In this document: piece by piece, positions 17,869 through 26,362 of the stretch
How positions within the stretch are numbered: the stretch's first letter is position 1
How the letters are laid out: every line of letters begins with the position of its first letter
Program-made: the position numbers and the translations under genes
Source: CAYUUW01 sp964448005
GTDB taxonomy: Bacteria; Patescibacteriota; Gracilibacteria; UM-FILTER-43-11
Length of the DNA: 64,000 nt
Direction: 5' to 3'
Assembly (NCBI GenBank): GCA_964448005.1
Contig: CAYUUW010000002.1
Span: 1-64,000, forward strand
The notes under the pieces: generated by a model
Told to the model about the DNA's origin: nothing
Seen by the model: only the letters and a program-made list of their open reading frames with translations
Databases searched by the model: none

Positions 17869-19249
17869 CCAAAAAGGCTTTTCCCTGATGGAAATCATGC
17901 TGGCCGTGTCGCTGCTGGCTTTGATTTTGCTCGGTTTCGTCGGGGCCCTGGCCTATGGCATGGAAGGTGCTGCTTTGGCTGGGCGCCGCGCGCGCGCCCT
18001 TGCCTTGGCCCAGGAGGGTCTCGAAGCCGTCCGCAATATCCGCGACGACGATTATTCCCATTTGCTCGACGGCACCCATGGCCTTGAGATTTCTGGCGGA
18101 CAGTGGCAGCTTGCCGGATCCTCCGACCTTGTCGAGGGCTTCATGCGGCATGTGAGCATCAGTTCGGTCGACGAGACCACCAAGCAGGTCAGCTCCACGG
18201 TCGATTGGCAGCAGAATCTTCAGCGGCAGGGCTCGCTCACCCTCACAGCCTACCTCACGAATTGGATGCTGCCGATTCCGCCCTCCATCGGCGACTGGTC
18301 TTTGCCCCTGATGCAATCTTCCGTGAACGCAACCGGAAGCCACGATGGTTTGAAGATCCGCATTCAGGATGACCTTGCCTATTTGATTCGGGCAGACGGC
18401 TCGCCCGATTTCATGATCTACAATGTCTCCGATCCGGCCAGCCCGGTGGCTTTGGGCACTTTGAGTCTTGTCGGCTCCCCATCCGACTTGTGGGTGAGCG
18501 GAAGCTACGCCTATGTGGCCAGCAACGACAACAGCAGGGAGCTTCAGGTCATCCGTGTCAGCAATCCGGCCAACCCTTTGCTGGTCGGCAGCTACAATGC
18601 TTCGGGCAATTCGGATGCCACAGGAGTCATGGCCGCCGGCTCCACCGTTTATCTGGCTCGCGCCAATGGAGCTGACCATGAATTCGCAGTCATCAATGCG
18701 GCGAATCCGGCTTCCCCTCTTCTGGTCGGCTCAACCAACTCGCTTTCCTCGGGAACGGGCTACGAAATGGTCCTGTTGGGCCAAAGGATCTACATGGCCA
18801 CCAGCGCGGATTCTGCGGAGCTGCAGATTTTCAATGTCGCCAATCCCGCTCTTCCCACCGTCACCGCCTACAACCTTTCCGGAAACAGCGACGCCCGCGT
18901 TCTGGCCGCCTTCGGCGATACGGTCGCCTTGGGTCGGCTCGATGGGCAGATGGCGCTGGTGGATGTCTCCAACCCGGCTTCCCCTGGCCAATTGGGAATC
19001 TACGCAGGCAATGATGCCCTGCGCGGAATTGCCACGGATGACAGCGGCCAGTATGCTTTTTTGGCCAGCGATTACAACAATGCCGAATTCCAGGTCGTGG
19101 ATATTTCGGACCCGGCAAGCATGACTCTCGTCGGCAGCCTGAATCTTGCTTCGGATCTAAACGGGATAGCCTATCACCCCGACTTGGACAGAGCCTTCGC
19201 CGTGGGCGAGGACAACAGCCAAGAGCTTCTCATCTTCGCTCCTCAATAA
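17816..19249 (+). CDS. Large prepilin with a C-terminal LVIVD-type beta-propeller
   Basis: A 477-residue protein. The prepilin leader is SQKG then FSLMEIMLAVSLLALIL. After about 140 pilin-like residues comes a region (about 165-477) of repeats of roughly 45 residues with recurring elements such as YNVSDPASPVALG, IRVSNPANPLLVG, INAANPASPLLVG and DVSNPASPGQLG. This is the pattern of LVIVD repeats that form a beta-propeller. I infer a tip or minor pilin that displays a binding domain on the fibre. It starts inside the preceding gene and ends 8 bases before the next prepilin. Confidence 0.85.
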   Translation: MAKAPPSPSLPKEPSIFSQKGFSLMEIMLAVSLLALILLGFVGALAYGMEGAALAGRRARALALAQEGLEAVRNIRDDDYSHLLDGTHGLEISGGQWQLAGSSDLVEGFMRHVSISSVDETTKQVSSTVDWQQNLQRQGSLTLTAYLTNWMLPIPPSIGDWSLPLMQSSVNATGSHDGLKIRIQDDLAYLIRADGSPDFMIYNVSDPASPVALGTLSLVGSPSDLWVSGSYAYVASNDNSRELQVIRVSNPANPLLVGSYNASGNSDATGVMAAGSTVYLARANGADHEFAVINAANPASPLLVGSTNSLSSGTGYEMVLLGQRIYMATSADSAELQIFNVANPALPTVTAYNLSGNSDARVLAAFGDTVALGRLDGQMALVDVSNPASPGQLGIYAGNDALRGIATDDSGQYAFLASDYNNAEFQVVDISDPASMTLVGSLNLASDLNGIAYHPDLDRAFAVGEDNSQELLIFAPQ

Positions 19250-19257
19250 GCATTCCC

Positions 19258-19776
19258 ATGCCGCCAATCCGACGCAAAGCATCGGGCTTTACCCTCATCG
19301 AGCTTTTGCTCTACATTGCCATCACGCCCTTGCTTCTGGGCAGCGCCTACACTCTGTTTTCCCTGCTTTCCTCGGCCCAGGCCAAGCAGCAGTCTCTGGC
19401 GGAAGTGGAGCAGCAGGGCGATTACGCTCTCCGGCTCATTCTTCAGGCAGTCCGCAGCTCCTCTTCCATCAGCTCTCCGCTTCCGGGAGGCAGCGCAGCC
19501 TCCCTTTCCCTGGAGGTCGACGGGGCTTTCCAAAGCCCTACGGTGTTCGATCTTTCCTTGGGCGTCTTGAGGGCCAAAGAAGGAGGCTCTGCCCCCGAAC
19601 CCCTCACCTCTTCCCGTTTGTCGGTCTCCGACCTTCTTTTCCAGAACCTCAGCCGGCCAGGCAGCCCCGGCTTGGTGAGGGTTTCTTTTCGGCTGAATCA
19701 TGCGAATCCCGCAGGGAGAATCGAATTCGACGCTTCCCGGGCCTTTCTGGGTTCGGCCAGCCTTCGTTGGCCCTAG
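19258..19776 (+). CDS. Prepilin-like protein (GspJ/PilW type)
   Basis: A 172-residue protein with the leader MPPIRRKASG and mature start FTLIELLLYIAITPLLLG, including Glu5. A coiled N-terminal helix is followed by a globular domain. In type II secretion and type IV pili, GspJ/PilW-like proteins form part of the priming tip complex with GspI, GspK and PilX-like members, which fits its place between two other minor pilins. It starts 8 bases after the propeller pilin. Confidence 0.85.
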   Translation: MPPIRRKASGFTLIELLLYIAITPLLLGSAYTLFSLLSSAQAKQQSLAEVEQQGDYALRLILQAVRSSSSISSPLPGGSAASLSLEVDGAFQSPTVFDLSLGVLRAKEGGSAPEPLTSSRLSVSDLLFQNLSRPGSPGLVRVSFRLNHANPAGRIEFDASRAFLGSASLRWP

Positions 19777-19818
19777 TCCGCAGTCTGGCTACGCCGCCCC
19801 TATCCCAACCCCTTTCTT

Positions 19819-20208
19819 ATGATCCGTTCGCCTCAGCCCCAGGGCATGGTTGCCTTGCTCGCCGTTGTCCTGATTGGGGCTTTGGGGATGGCTTCCGTGG
19901 CGGCCATACTGCTTTTGGGAACCGACGCCTCCCGGACAGCTTTCTTTCTGCAGCAAAGCGCTCAGGCCGCCGCCGCCGCCGATACTTGCGCGGAATATGC
20001 CCTCAATGAGCTGCGAAAGGATATTTCCTACGCCGGGGGCCAGACGCTTGAATTCGGATCTTTCTCTTGCCAAGTCCTTCCTCTTTCATACCCTTCGATT
20101 CAGGTCCAAGGCCGGTCTGGCGCTATGTTGAGGAAGGCCGAAATACAGGTCTCCGCCTCCGATCCGCAAATCGCTGTCGGATCATGGAAGGAGCTGGCGG
20201 ATTTCTGA
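19819..20208 (+). CDS. PilX/GspK-like minor pilin
   Basis: A 129-residue protein whose N-terminus (MIRSPQPQG then MVALLAVVLIGALGMASVAAILLLG) is a pilin-type hydrophobic helix after a short basic leader ending in Gly, but it lacks Glu5, as is typical for the GspK/PilX tip subunit. Two cysteines (TCAEYA and FSCQV) could form a disulfide. It is the fourth prepilin-like gene in the row, 42 bases after the third. Confidence 0.75.
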   Translation: MIRSPQPQGMVALLAVVLIGALGMASVAAILLLGTDASRTAFFLQQSAQAAAAADTCAEYALNELRKDISYAGGQTLEFGSFSCQVLPLSYPSIQVQGRSGAMLRKAEIQVSASDPQIAVGSWKELADF

Positions 20209-20256
20209 ACTGGCGCGCTGCCAATGCCTCTTGGGAGCAGGCGGAACGATTTTCAT

Positions 20257-20285
20257 TTCACTTCATGCCGAGAATCGTTTACACT
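20257..20285 (+). promoter_or_regulatory. Probable promoter of the major pilin gene
   Basis: TTCACT (20257-20262), a 17-base spacer and TACACT (20280-20285). The start codon is 37 bases downstream. It would allow the pilin to be expressed more strongly than the rest of the operon. Confidence 0.45.
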
Positions 20286-20321
20286 CGAAACGCTTTTTAT
20301 TCCAACATTAACCAAAAAAAA

Positions 20322-20810
20322 ATGAAAAAGCATTTCCAAAAGCCCTCCTCCTTTACCAAAGGCTTCACGCTTCTGGAAATCCTGTTGGTCGTGGCCGCTT
20401 TGGCGACCTTGGCAGGAATTGTTATTCTTGCCATCAATCCTGCCAAGCAGCTGGGTGAAACCCGGAACGCTCAGCGCCGGGTCGATGCCAACACCATTCT
20501 GAATGCCGTTTACCAGTACGCTATCGACAACAGCGGCAGTTTGCCGGGCCCTGGCTCCATCGCCACCTCCGCCGATTGCGCCGGCGTGGCGGCGCATGAG
20601 ATCTGCAAAACCGATGCCGTCAGCTGCACCGGCTTGGTCGATTTGGACGACCTGACGGCGAACGAAACCTATCTGGTCGCTCTTCCTAGCGACCCCACTG
20701 GCTCCAGCACGAATGGAACCGGCTACCATATCGCCAAAAGCGCCAATTCCCGCGTTACTCTTTGCGCCCCCTCTGCGGAGCAGGGTGCCAGCATCAGCGT
20801 GACCCGCTAA
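20322..20810 (+). CDS. Type IV pilin, probable major subunit
   Basis: A 162-residue prepilin: leader ending SFTKG, mature start FTLLEILLVVAALATLAG with Glu5, then a helix with INPAKQLGETRNAQRR and a compact domain with cysteines in the second half (DCAG, EICK, SCTG, LCAPS) suited to disulfides. The open frame begins at 20067, but ATG 20322 is chosen because the prepilin leader starts there. It probably has its own promoter and is followed by a strong hairpin, features expected of an abundant fibre subunit. Confidence 0.88.
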   Translation: MKKHFQKPSSFTKGFTLLEILLVVAALATLAGIVILAINPAKQLGETRNAQRRVDANTILNAVYQYAIDNSGSLPGPGSIATSADCAGVAAHEICKTDAVSCTGLVDLDDLTANETYLVALPSDPTGSSTNGTGYHIAKSANSRVTLCAPSAEQGASISVTR

Positions 20811-20824
20811 GCGCCGCCTCTTTC

Positions 20825-20857
20825 GGCCCTTTCCCGAGCCAAGCTCGGGAAAGGGCC
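20825..20857 (+). repeat. 15-bp perfect inverted repeat after the pilin gene
   Basis: GGCCCTTTCCCGAGC (20825-20839) and its exact complement (20843-20857) around a 3-base loop. There is no T tract, so it may stabilise the pilin mRNA 3' end or partly reduce read-through into the kinase gene, not fully terminate. Confidence 0.7.
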
Positions 20858-20966
20858 CTGCTTGGCTTTGGTTCTGATTCTCAAGGAGCCCCTCCAAAAA
20901 ACAATGCGCATCGCCCCTCAGGGAGGGATTCTTGTGCGAGGCGCGCCCAAAGAAAAACAAACGCTC

Positions 20967-23429
20967 ATGAAAGCCCAGCTTTCCTTTCGGGTCAGGTTTC
21001 TTGCCGGGACACTGGGCCTTTTTGTTTTCCTGATTCTTCTGGTGGGATTTTTTGGAATCAATCGGTCAAAGAAAATCCTTTTCGATTCGGAGCGCCTCAG
21101 GCTTCAGGAAGGGATGATTTCCCATGCCATTTCCATCGAACGGGAAATGGATGCCCTGGGCAGCCAAATTCTCGCCCTTTCCTCCGGAGAGGCGATTCAG
21201 GATTTCATGCGGATCGCTGACCGGTTCGAGGGTGACACGGAACAGTACCGCGATCAGGAGCTTCTCCTCAAAACCGCACTGGATGCCACGTTGCGCTCCC
21301 AAAGCATCTACAGTCAATTGAGCCTCATGAACCAGTCCGGCCAAGAGCTTTCCCTTTTCCGTTCGGCTCCTGCCGGCCCGGAAAGCCTTCCGAAGGAACG
21401 GCTCGAGAACCGCTCGCAGGACCCCTATTTCCAGGAGGCCATGAGCCTTCCTTTAGGGGCTTTCAGAATTTCGGATCCCGAGTCCGCCTCCCGCCAGGAA
21501 TTCTTTCCCGATGCGGAAAGCCAATGGCCCACCCTTACTTATTCGGCGCCTGTTTTGGATTCTTTGGGGGGGGCTCAAGGCATTGTCGCCGCCCAAATCG
21601 TAGTTCGGAAGCTTTTTCCGGAATACGCCGCTTCAGGGGATTTCCTGGCTTTCGACCAAAAAGGACGCTACCTGCTTCATCCTGATGAGGGAAAGCTTTG
21701 GAAAGGGCCGGGCGATTTGGGCGAAGGGGGCCTTTTCGGAGACTACCCGGCCTTCGCCCAAATCATCCTTTCCGGGCGTTCGGACGTCTTGGAGCTGGAA
21801 GATTCCTTTCTTGCCTACGCTCCTGTTTTTTTCGATTCAGGCCATCCCGACCGCTTCCTGATTCTGGCCCGCAGGCTTCCTAAGGATTTTTTGGCTGGGC
21901 CTGCGCGCGCTTTGGGGGAAAGCATTTTTTCCTTCGGCCTCATGGCGTCGGCCATCCTGCTGCTGGGGCTTTTTGCCTTCTCCAACATCCTGATGCGCCC
22001 GATCGAGCAAATGGCCCGCAAAGCCTTTCGAATAGGGTCAGGACACTTCATTCCCCTTCCCGGCCCTTACCCCAAGGACGAACTGGGGGAATTGGCGAAA
22101 GCCCTCAACCAAATGGGCCAAAAGCTCCACCGTTCCTACGCCGACATGCAAGCCGAAGTGAGCCGGAAAACCAAAGAGCTTGAGCATGCCCTGAAGCAAA
22201 GCCAAACCCAAAAAAAGCACCTGGAAAACGGCAAGAAGGCCATGCTCAGGATTCTCGGGGACATGAAGCTGGAAAAAGCAAAATCAGAAGCTTTGGCCAA
22301 AGACCTGGAGAAATTCAGGCTGGGGGTGGAGAGCGCTGCGGACCAGATCCTGATTGCCGATTCAGAAGGAACCGTCCTTTACGCCAATCCCGCCACGGAG
22401 ATCATCACAGGCTTTCCTTTGGAGGAGGTGATCGGAAAAAAGGCCGGCGGAAAAGAGCTTTGGGGAGGATTGATGGAGGAGGATTTTTACAGAAGGCTCT
22501 GGAGAACCCTGAATGTGGAGAAAAAGGTTTTCGACGGACGTTTGAAGAACCGCAAGAAAAGCGGCGAGGAATATTACGCCTTCGTCAGCATTTCCCCTAT
22601 TTTGAATGCCGCCGGAGAGGTCGAGTTTTTCCTGGGGATCCAGCGCGACATCACCAAGGAGCATGAGATAGACCAGGCCAAGACCGAATTCGTCTCCCTT
22701 GCCTCCCACCAGCTCCGCACTCCGCTCTCCACCATCAACTGGTATTCGGAAATGCTGCTTTCGGGGGATGCGGGAAAGCTGAACAGACAGCAGCGGGAGT
22801 ACGTGGAGCAAAGCTACAAGGGTAGCCAGCGCATGGTGGAGCTAGTGAATTCCCTGCTCAACGTTTCCCGCTTGGAGCTAGGTACTTTCGCCATCGATCC
22901 TGAGCCGCTAAACCCTGTGGAGCTGATGAAAGGCCTCCTTAAGGACCTTCAGCCTCGGATCCGCGAGCGGCGGCTGGCTGTCCAGGCGGAATTCGAAAAA
23001 AAGCCTTTTCAGATGCAGGCAGACCGGAAGCTGCTGAATATGATCTTCGACAATTTCATGACCAACGCAATCAAATACACTGATCCGGAAGGGTCGATCA
23101 AGATTGTCCTCAGGCGCATGAAGGCCGGCCGCGCCGTGGACGGCAGGAAAATCCGCCAGGACAGCCTGCTTTTCTCCGTCGCGGACACCGGATACGGTAT
23201 TCCCAAGCCTCAGGTCCGGCTTGTTTTCCAGAAGCTGTTCAGGGCCGACAATGTCAAGCAGCGCGACACCCAGGGGACAGGACTAGGCCTTTACATCACC
23301 AAATCCATCGTGGACCATTCCGGGGGGGAAATTTGGTTCAAATCCTCCCTCGGAAAAGGAAGCACCTTTTTTGTTCTGCTGCCTTTCGATGGGATGCGCT
23401 CCAGGAAAGGAGGCAAAAAACTCACGTGA
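20967..23429 (+). CDS. Membrane sensor histidine kinase (extracellular sensor, HAMP, PAS, HisKA, HATPase)
   Basis: An 820-residue protein from ATG 20967. TM1 about 10-32, a large extracellular region (about 35-325, resembling a Cache sensor), TM2 about 330, HAMP about 345-400, a coiled coil, a PAS domain (about 455-565, with ANPATEIITGF), H-box SLASHQLRTP with the phosphorylated His near residue 580, N-box NFMTNAIKYT (about 692), G1 VADTGYGIP (about 738) and G2 GTGLGLYI (about 770). All catalytic motifs are intact. Its position at the end of the pilus block suggests it regulates pili through the receiver protein at 13603; this is inference. Confidence 0.92.
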   Translation: MKAQLSFRVRFLAGTLGLFVFLILLVGFFGINRSKKILFDSERLRLQEGMISHAISIEREMDALGSQILALSSGEAIQDFMRIADRFEGDTEQYRDQELLLKTALDATLRSQSIYSQLSLMNQSGQELSLFRSAPAGPESLPKERLENRSQDPYFQEAMSLPLGAFRISDPESASRQEFFPDAESQWPTLTYSAPVLDSLGGAQGIVAAQIVVRKLFPEYAASGDFLAFDQKGRYLLHPDEGKLWKGPGDLGEGGLFGDYPAFAQIILSGRSDVLELEDSFLAYAPVFFDSGHPDRFLILARRLPKDFLAGPARALGESIFSFGLMASAILLLGLFAFSNILMRPIEQMARKAFRIGSGHFIPLPGPYPKDELGELAKALNQMGQKLHRSYADMQAEVSRKTKELEHALKQSQTQKKHLENGKKAMLRILGDMKLEKAKSEALAKDLEKFRLGVESAADQILIADSEGTVLYANPATEIITGFPLEEVIGKKAGGKELWGGLMEEDFYRRLWRTLNVEKKVFDGRLKNRKKSGEEYYAFVSISPILNAAGEVEFFLGIQRDITKEHEIDQAKTEFVSLASHQLRTPLSTINWYSEMLLSGDAGKLNRQQREYVEQSYKGSQRMVELVNSLLNVSRLELGTFAIDPEPLNPVELMKGLLKDLQPRIRERRLAVQAEFEKKPFQMQADRKLLNMIFDNFMTNAIKYTDPEGSIKIVLRRMKAGRAVDGRKIRQDSLLFSVADTGYGIPKPQVRLVFQKLFRADNVKQRDTQGTGLGLYITKSIVDHSGGEIWFKSSLGKGSTFFVLLPFDGMRSRKGGKKLT

Positions 23430-23441
23430 TCCCGATTGACC

Positions 23442-23469
23442 TTGTCTTTTGCGTTCGCCCCGCTATAAT
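23442..23469 (+). promoter_or_regulatory. Sigma-70-type promoter of fusA
   Basis: TTGTCT (23442-23447), 16-base spacer, TATAAT (23464-23469). The leader to the fusA start at 23605 is about 130 bases and includes an AT-rich inverted-repeat element. Confidence 0.7.
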
Positions 23470-23485
23470 GCCCTGGCTCTTGATT

Positions 23486-23575
23486 AATTGCGAATTGAGA
23501 CCTTGAATTCCGATGCTGAATAGCATAAGTATTCAAACAGACGACTTGCAGTCAAATGGCTTTCAATTCGTAATT
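23486..23575. repeat. MITE-like AT-rich element in the fusA leader
   Basis: AATTGCGAATTGA (23486-23498) and TCAATTCGTAATT (23563-23575) are inverted repeats with one mismatch. The 90-base element is much more AT-rich than its surroundings and is followed by a further TAATTCGTAACTT copy. Confidence 0.45.
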
Positions 23576-23604
23576 TCTAACTTGTAATTCGTAACTTTAA
23601 TTCA

Positions 23605-25695
23605 ATGGCTGACTACAAGGAAATCCTAGGAAAGATCCGCAACTTCGGAATCATTGCCCATATCGATGCCGGCAAAACCACATGCTCCGAGCGCATTCTT
23701 TACTATACTGGCAAGAACTACAAGATCGGCGAGGTGCACGAAGGAGCGGCCACCATGGACTGGATGGAGCAGGAGCAGGAACGCGGCATCACCATCACCG
23801 CCGCCGCCACCACCTGCTATTGGAAGGGCTACCAGTACAACATTATCGACACCCCCGGCCACGTGGACTTCACTGCCGAGGTCGAGCGATCCATGCGCGT
23901 GCTGGATGGCGGAGTGGTCGTGTTCGATGGCGTGGCCGGCGTGGAGCCTCAATCCGAAACCGTATGGCGCCAGGCCGACAAGTACGGCGTGCCTCGCATG
24001 TGCTTCATCAACAAGCTGGATCGCACTGGGGCCAGCTTCGAACGCTCTTTTGCAAGCATCCTGGATCGCCTGACCAAAAGGGCCGCCCCTATCCAGCTGC
24101 CTATCGGCATTGAAGGTGGCTTCAGGGGGCTCGTGGACCTGGTCGAGATGAAAGCCACCATCTACAAGGACGACATGGGGAAAGACATGGAGGAGATCGC
24201 CATTCCTCAGGACATGATGGCTGAGGCTGAGGCTGCTCGGGCCCGCATGATCGAAAAAGTTGCCGAGGGCGACGATGAGCTGATGGAAAAGTACCTGAAC
24301 GGCCAGGAGCCTACCGTGCCTGAGCTGAAAGCGGCCATTCGCCGGGCCGTCATCGCCAACAAATTCATTCCCGTGCTCACCGGCACAGCCCTCAAGAACA
24401 AGGGCGTGCAGCTTCTGCTGGATGCCGTGAACGATTACTTGCCCTCTCCTTTGGACACTCCCCCTATCCAAGGCCATTTGGAGGGCCAGGAAGACAAGGT
24501 CATTGAACGGCATGCTGACCCAAACGGGCCCCTTGCCGCCTTGGTCTTCAAGATCGCCACGGATCCTTTCGTGGGCCGCCTTTGCTTTGTGCGCGTTTAT
24601 TCGGGCGTGCTCAAGAACGGAAGCTACGTTTACAATTCGACTGCAGGGGAAAAGGAGCGCGTCGGCCGCCTGGTGCAGATGCATGCCAATTCCCGGGAAG
24701 AGATTCAGGAAATTTCCGCCGGAAATATCGGAGCGGTGATCGGCATCAAATCCGTCCGCACAGGCCACACTCTGGTGGAAGAAGGCAAGGAAAAAGTGGT
24801 CCTGGAATCCATGGTGTTCCCCGAGCCGGTGATCTCCATTGCCGTGGAGCCCAAAACCAAGGGGGATCAGGAAAAAATGGGCCTGGCTCTTCAGAAGCTG
24901 GCAGAGGAAGATCCCACTTTCCGAGTCCGGTCCGATGAAGAGACTTCCCAAACCATCATTCAGGGCATGGGAGAGCTTCATTTGGAAATCATTGTCGACC
25001 GCATGCGCCGCGAATTCAAGGTGGAGGCCAATGTCGGCAAGCCTCAGGTGGCCTACCGCGAAACCATCAAGAAGCAGGTGGAGGGAGAAGAGAAGTACGC
25101 CAAGCAGACCGGTGGCCGCGGCCAATACGGGCACGTGCTGATGCGCTTTTACCCCAACGAGCCAGGCAAGGGCTACGAATTCATTGATTCCGTCGTGGGC
25201 GGCCGTGTGCCCAAGGAATACATCAAGCCTGTGGACAAAGGCATCCAGGAGGCCATGACTCGCGGCGTGGTGGCCGGCTACCCCATGGTGGACATCAAGG
25301 CAGAGCTTTACGACGGCTCCTACCACGATGTGGATTCCTCCGAGCTGGCCTTCAAGCTGGCGGCTTCCATTTGCTTCCGCGACACGATCAAAAAAGCCGA
25401 CCCGGTTCTGCTGGAGCCTCTAATGAAGGTGGAGGTGACCACCCCCGAAGGCTACATGGGCGATGTGATGGGCAACCTGAACTCCAAGCGAGGCCAGATC
25501 CAGGCGATGGGCGACCGCGGCGAAGCCAAAACCATCAACGCCCTGGTCCCCCTTTCGGAGATGTTCGGCTATGCCACCGATCTGCGCTCGATGACCCAGG
25601 GGCGTGCCAGCTACACCATGGAATTCAGCCATTACAGCGAAGTGCCGCGCAATGTGGCCGAGAAGATCAAGGAGGAGCGGGGGATGAAGGCCTGA
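23605..25695 (+). CDS. fusA: Translation elongation factor G
   Basis: The 696-residue GTPase drives ribosomal translocation. Visible are G1 AHIDAGKTT (about residue 17), the switch region ERGITITAAATT, G3 DTPGHVDF, G4 NKLD, domain IV GGRGQYGHVLMRFYP, and domain V with GYMGDVMGNLNSKRG. It is separated from rpsG by the 11-kb surface and pilus insertion and has its own promoter. A long hairpin terminator follows at 25718-25784. The gene is full length and intact. Confidence 0.98.
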   Translation: MADYKEILGKIRNFGIIAHIDAGKTTCSERILYYTGKNYKIGEVHEGAATMDWMEQEQERGITITAAATTCYWKGYQYNIIDTPGHVDFTAEVERSMRVLDGGVVVFDGVAGVEPQSETVWRQADKYGVPRMCFINKLDRTGASFERSFASILDRLTKRAAPIQLPIGIEGGFRGLVDLVEMKATIYKDDMGKDMEEIAIPQDMMAEAEAARARMIEKVAEGDDELMEKYLNGQEPTVPELKAAIRRAVIANKFIPVLTGTALKNKGVQLLLDAVNDYLPSPLDTPPIQGHLEGQEDKVIERHADPNGPLAALVFKIATDPFVGRLCFVRVYSGVLKNGSYVYNSTAGEKERVGRLVQMHANSREEIQEISAGNIGAVIGIKSVRTGHTLVEEGKEKVVLESMVFPEPVISIAVEPKTKGDQEKMGLALQKLAEEDPTFRVRSDEETSQTIIQGMGELHLEIIVDRMRREFKVEANVGKPQVAYRETIKKQVEGEEKYAKQTGGRGQYGHVLMRFYPNEPGKGYEFIDSVVGGRVPKEYIKPVDKGIQEAMTRGVVAGYPMVDIKAELYDGSYHDVDSSELAFKLAASICFRDTIKKADPVLLEPLMKVEVTTPEGYMGDVMGNLNSKRGQIQAMGDRGEAKTINALVPLSEMFGYATDLRSMTQGRASYTMEFSHYSEVPRNVAEKIKEERGMKA

Positions 25696-25717
25696 TTCCT
25701 TTTCTTGCGATTGACAC

Positions 25718-25784
25718 AAAAAGCCTTTGCCCTGACCGTAGTGGCCGATCATGATCGGCCATGAAGTCGAGGGCTAGGCTTTTT
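25718..25784. terminator. Long hairpin terminator after fusA
   Basis: AAAAAGCC (25718-25725) pairs with GGCTTTTT (25777-25784). Inside are GCCCT/AGGGC and a perfect 20-base palindrome TGGCCGATCATGATCGGCCA (25742-25761). The outer stem has a T-rich 3' arm and could act in both directions. Confidence 0.65.
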
Positions 25785-25787
25785 GCC

Positions 25788-25816
25788 TTGGCTCCTTGCC
25801 TTTGTTTTGGTATTCT
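25788..25816 (+). promoter_or_regulatory. Probable promoter of the exported-protein genes
   Basis: TTGGCT (25788-25793), 17-base spacer, TATTCT (25811-25816), 27 bases before the start at 25844. Confidence 0.45.
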
Positions 25817-25843
25817 CCACGGCGAACAGCAAACACAAAAGCC

Positions 25844-26332
25844 ATGCAAAAAAGCATTCTCCAAAAGGCAGGCCGCTTCCTTTTCTCCTCCTTGGGCAGG
25901 GGATTGGCGGCCTTTGCGGTTTTTGGCTTGGCTACGGCTGTCTACGCCATCACCTACCCCGCCCAGCCCAACGCTGTCACAGGGGTGGTCGGGATCTATG
26001 TTGGCTCTACCCCTGCCACTTACGACGGAAATGCCGCCACCAGCTACGCAGGCGCGGATGCCTTTTGCGATGCCCAATATTCCGATTCCCACGTTTGCCG
26101 CATGGAGGAGGTCATCAACACCTATACCCACGACTCCGCTGCCGTCAGCGGCGTTGTTTCCATAGCATGGGTCAACTCTGGCGCGGGCGGCGTGGCTGAA
26201 AACATGGTCAACGACTGCCAGGGCTGGGCCCAGGCGGACGCCCCCTACTTTGCTCGGGTCTGGAATTTTTCCGATTCCGCTGCCGCCGTTCAGGAATGCA
26301 GCTCGGTCCATGCCTTTGCCTGCTGCAAATAA
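25844..26332 (+). CDS. Small exported cysteine-containing domain protein
   Basis: A 162-residue protein with an N-terminal hydrophobic export signal (about residues 12-37, ending in a VYA-like site). The mature domain has YVGSTPATYDGN, GADAFCDAQYSDSHVCRMEEV, AWVNSGAGG, NDCQGWAQ and a C-terminal AFACCK: six cysteines suited to disulfides. I recall similar C-x-H-VCR-x-x-E ... NDC-x-GW ... FACC domains in secreted proteins of uncultured bacteria, but no function is known to me. It starts right after the fusA terminator and precedes the fibre-like protein by 30 bases. Confidence 0.7.
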   Translation: MQKSILQKAGRFLFSSLGRGLAAFAVFGLATAVYAITYPAQPNAVTGVVGIYVGSTPATYDGNAATSYAGADAFCDAQYSDSHVCRMEEVINTYTHDSAAVSGVVSIAWVNSGAGGVAENMVNDCQGWAQADAPYFARVWNFSDSAAAVQECSSVHAFACCK

Positions 26333-26362
26333 TCTTAAGCCTCTTCTGGAAATAAAAAAATC

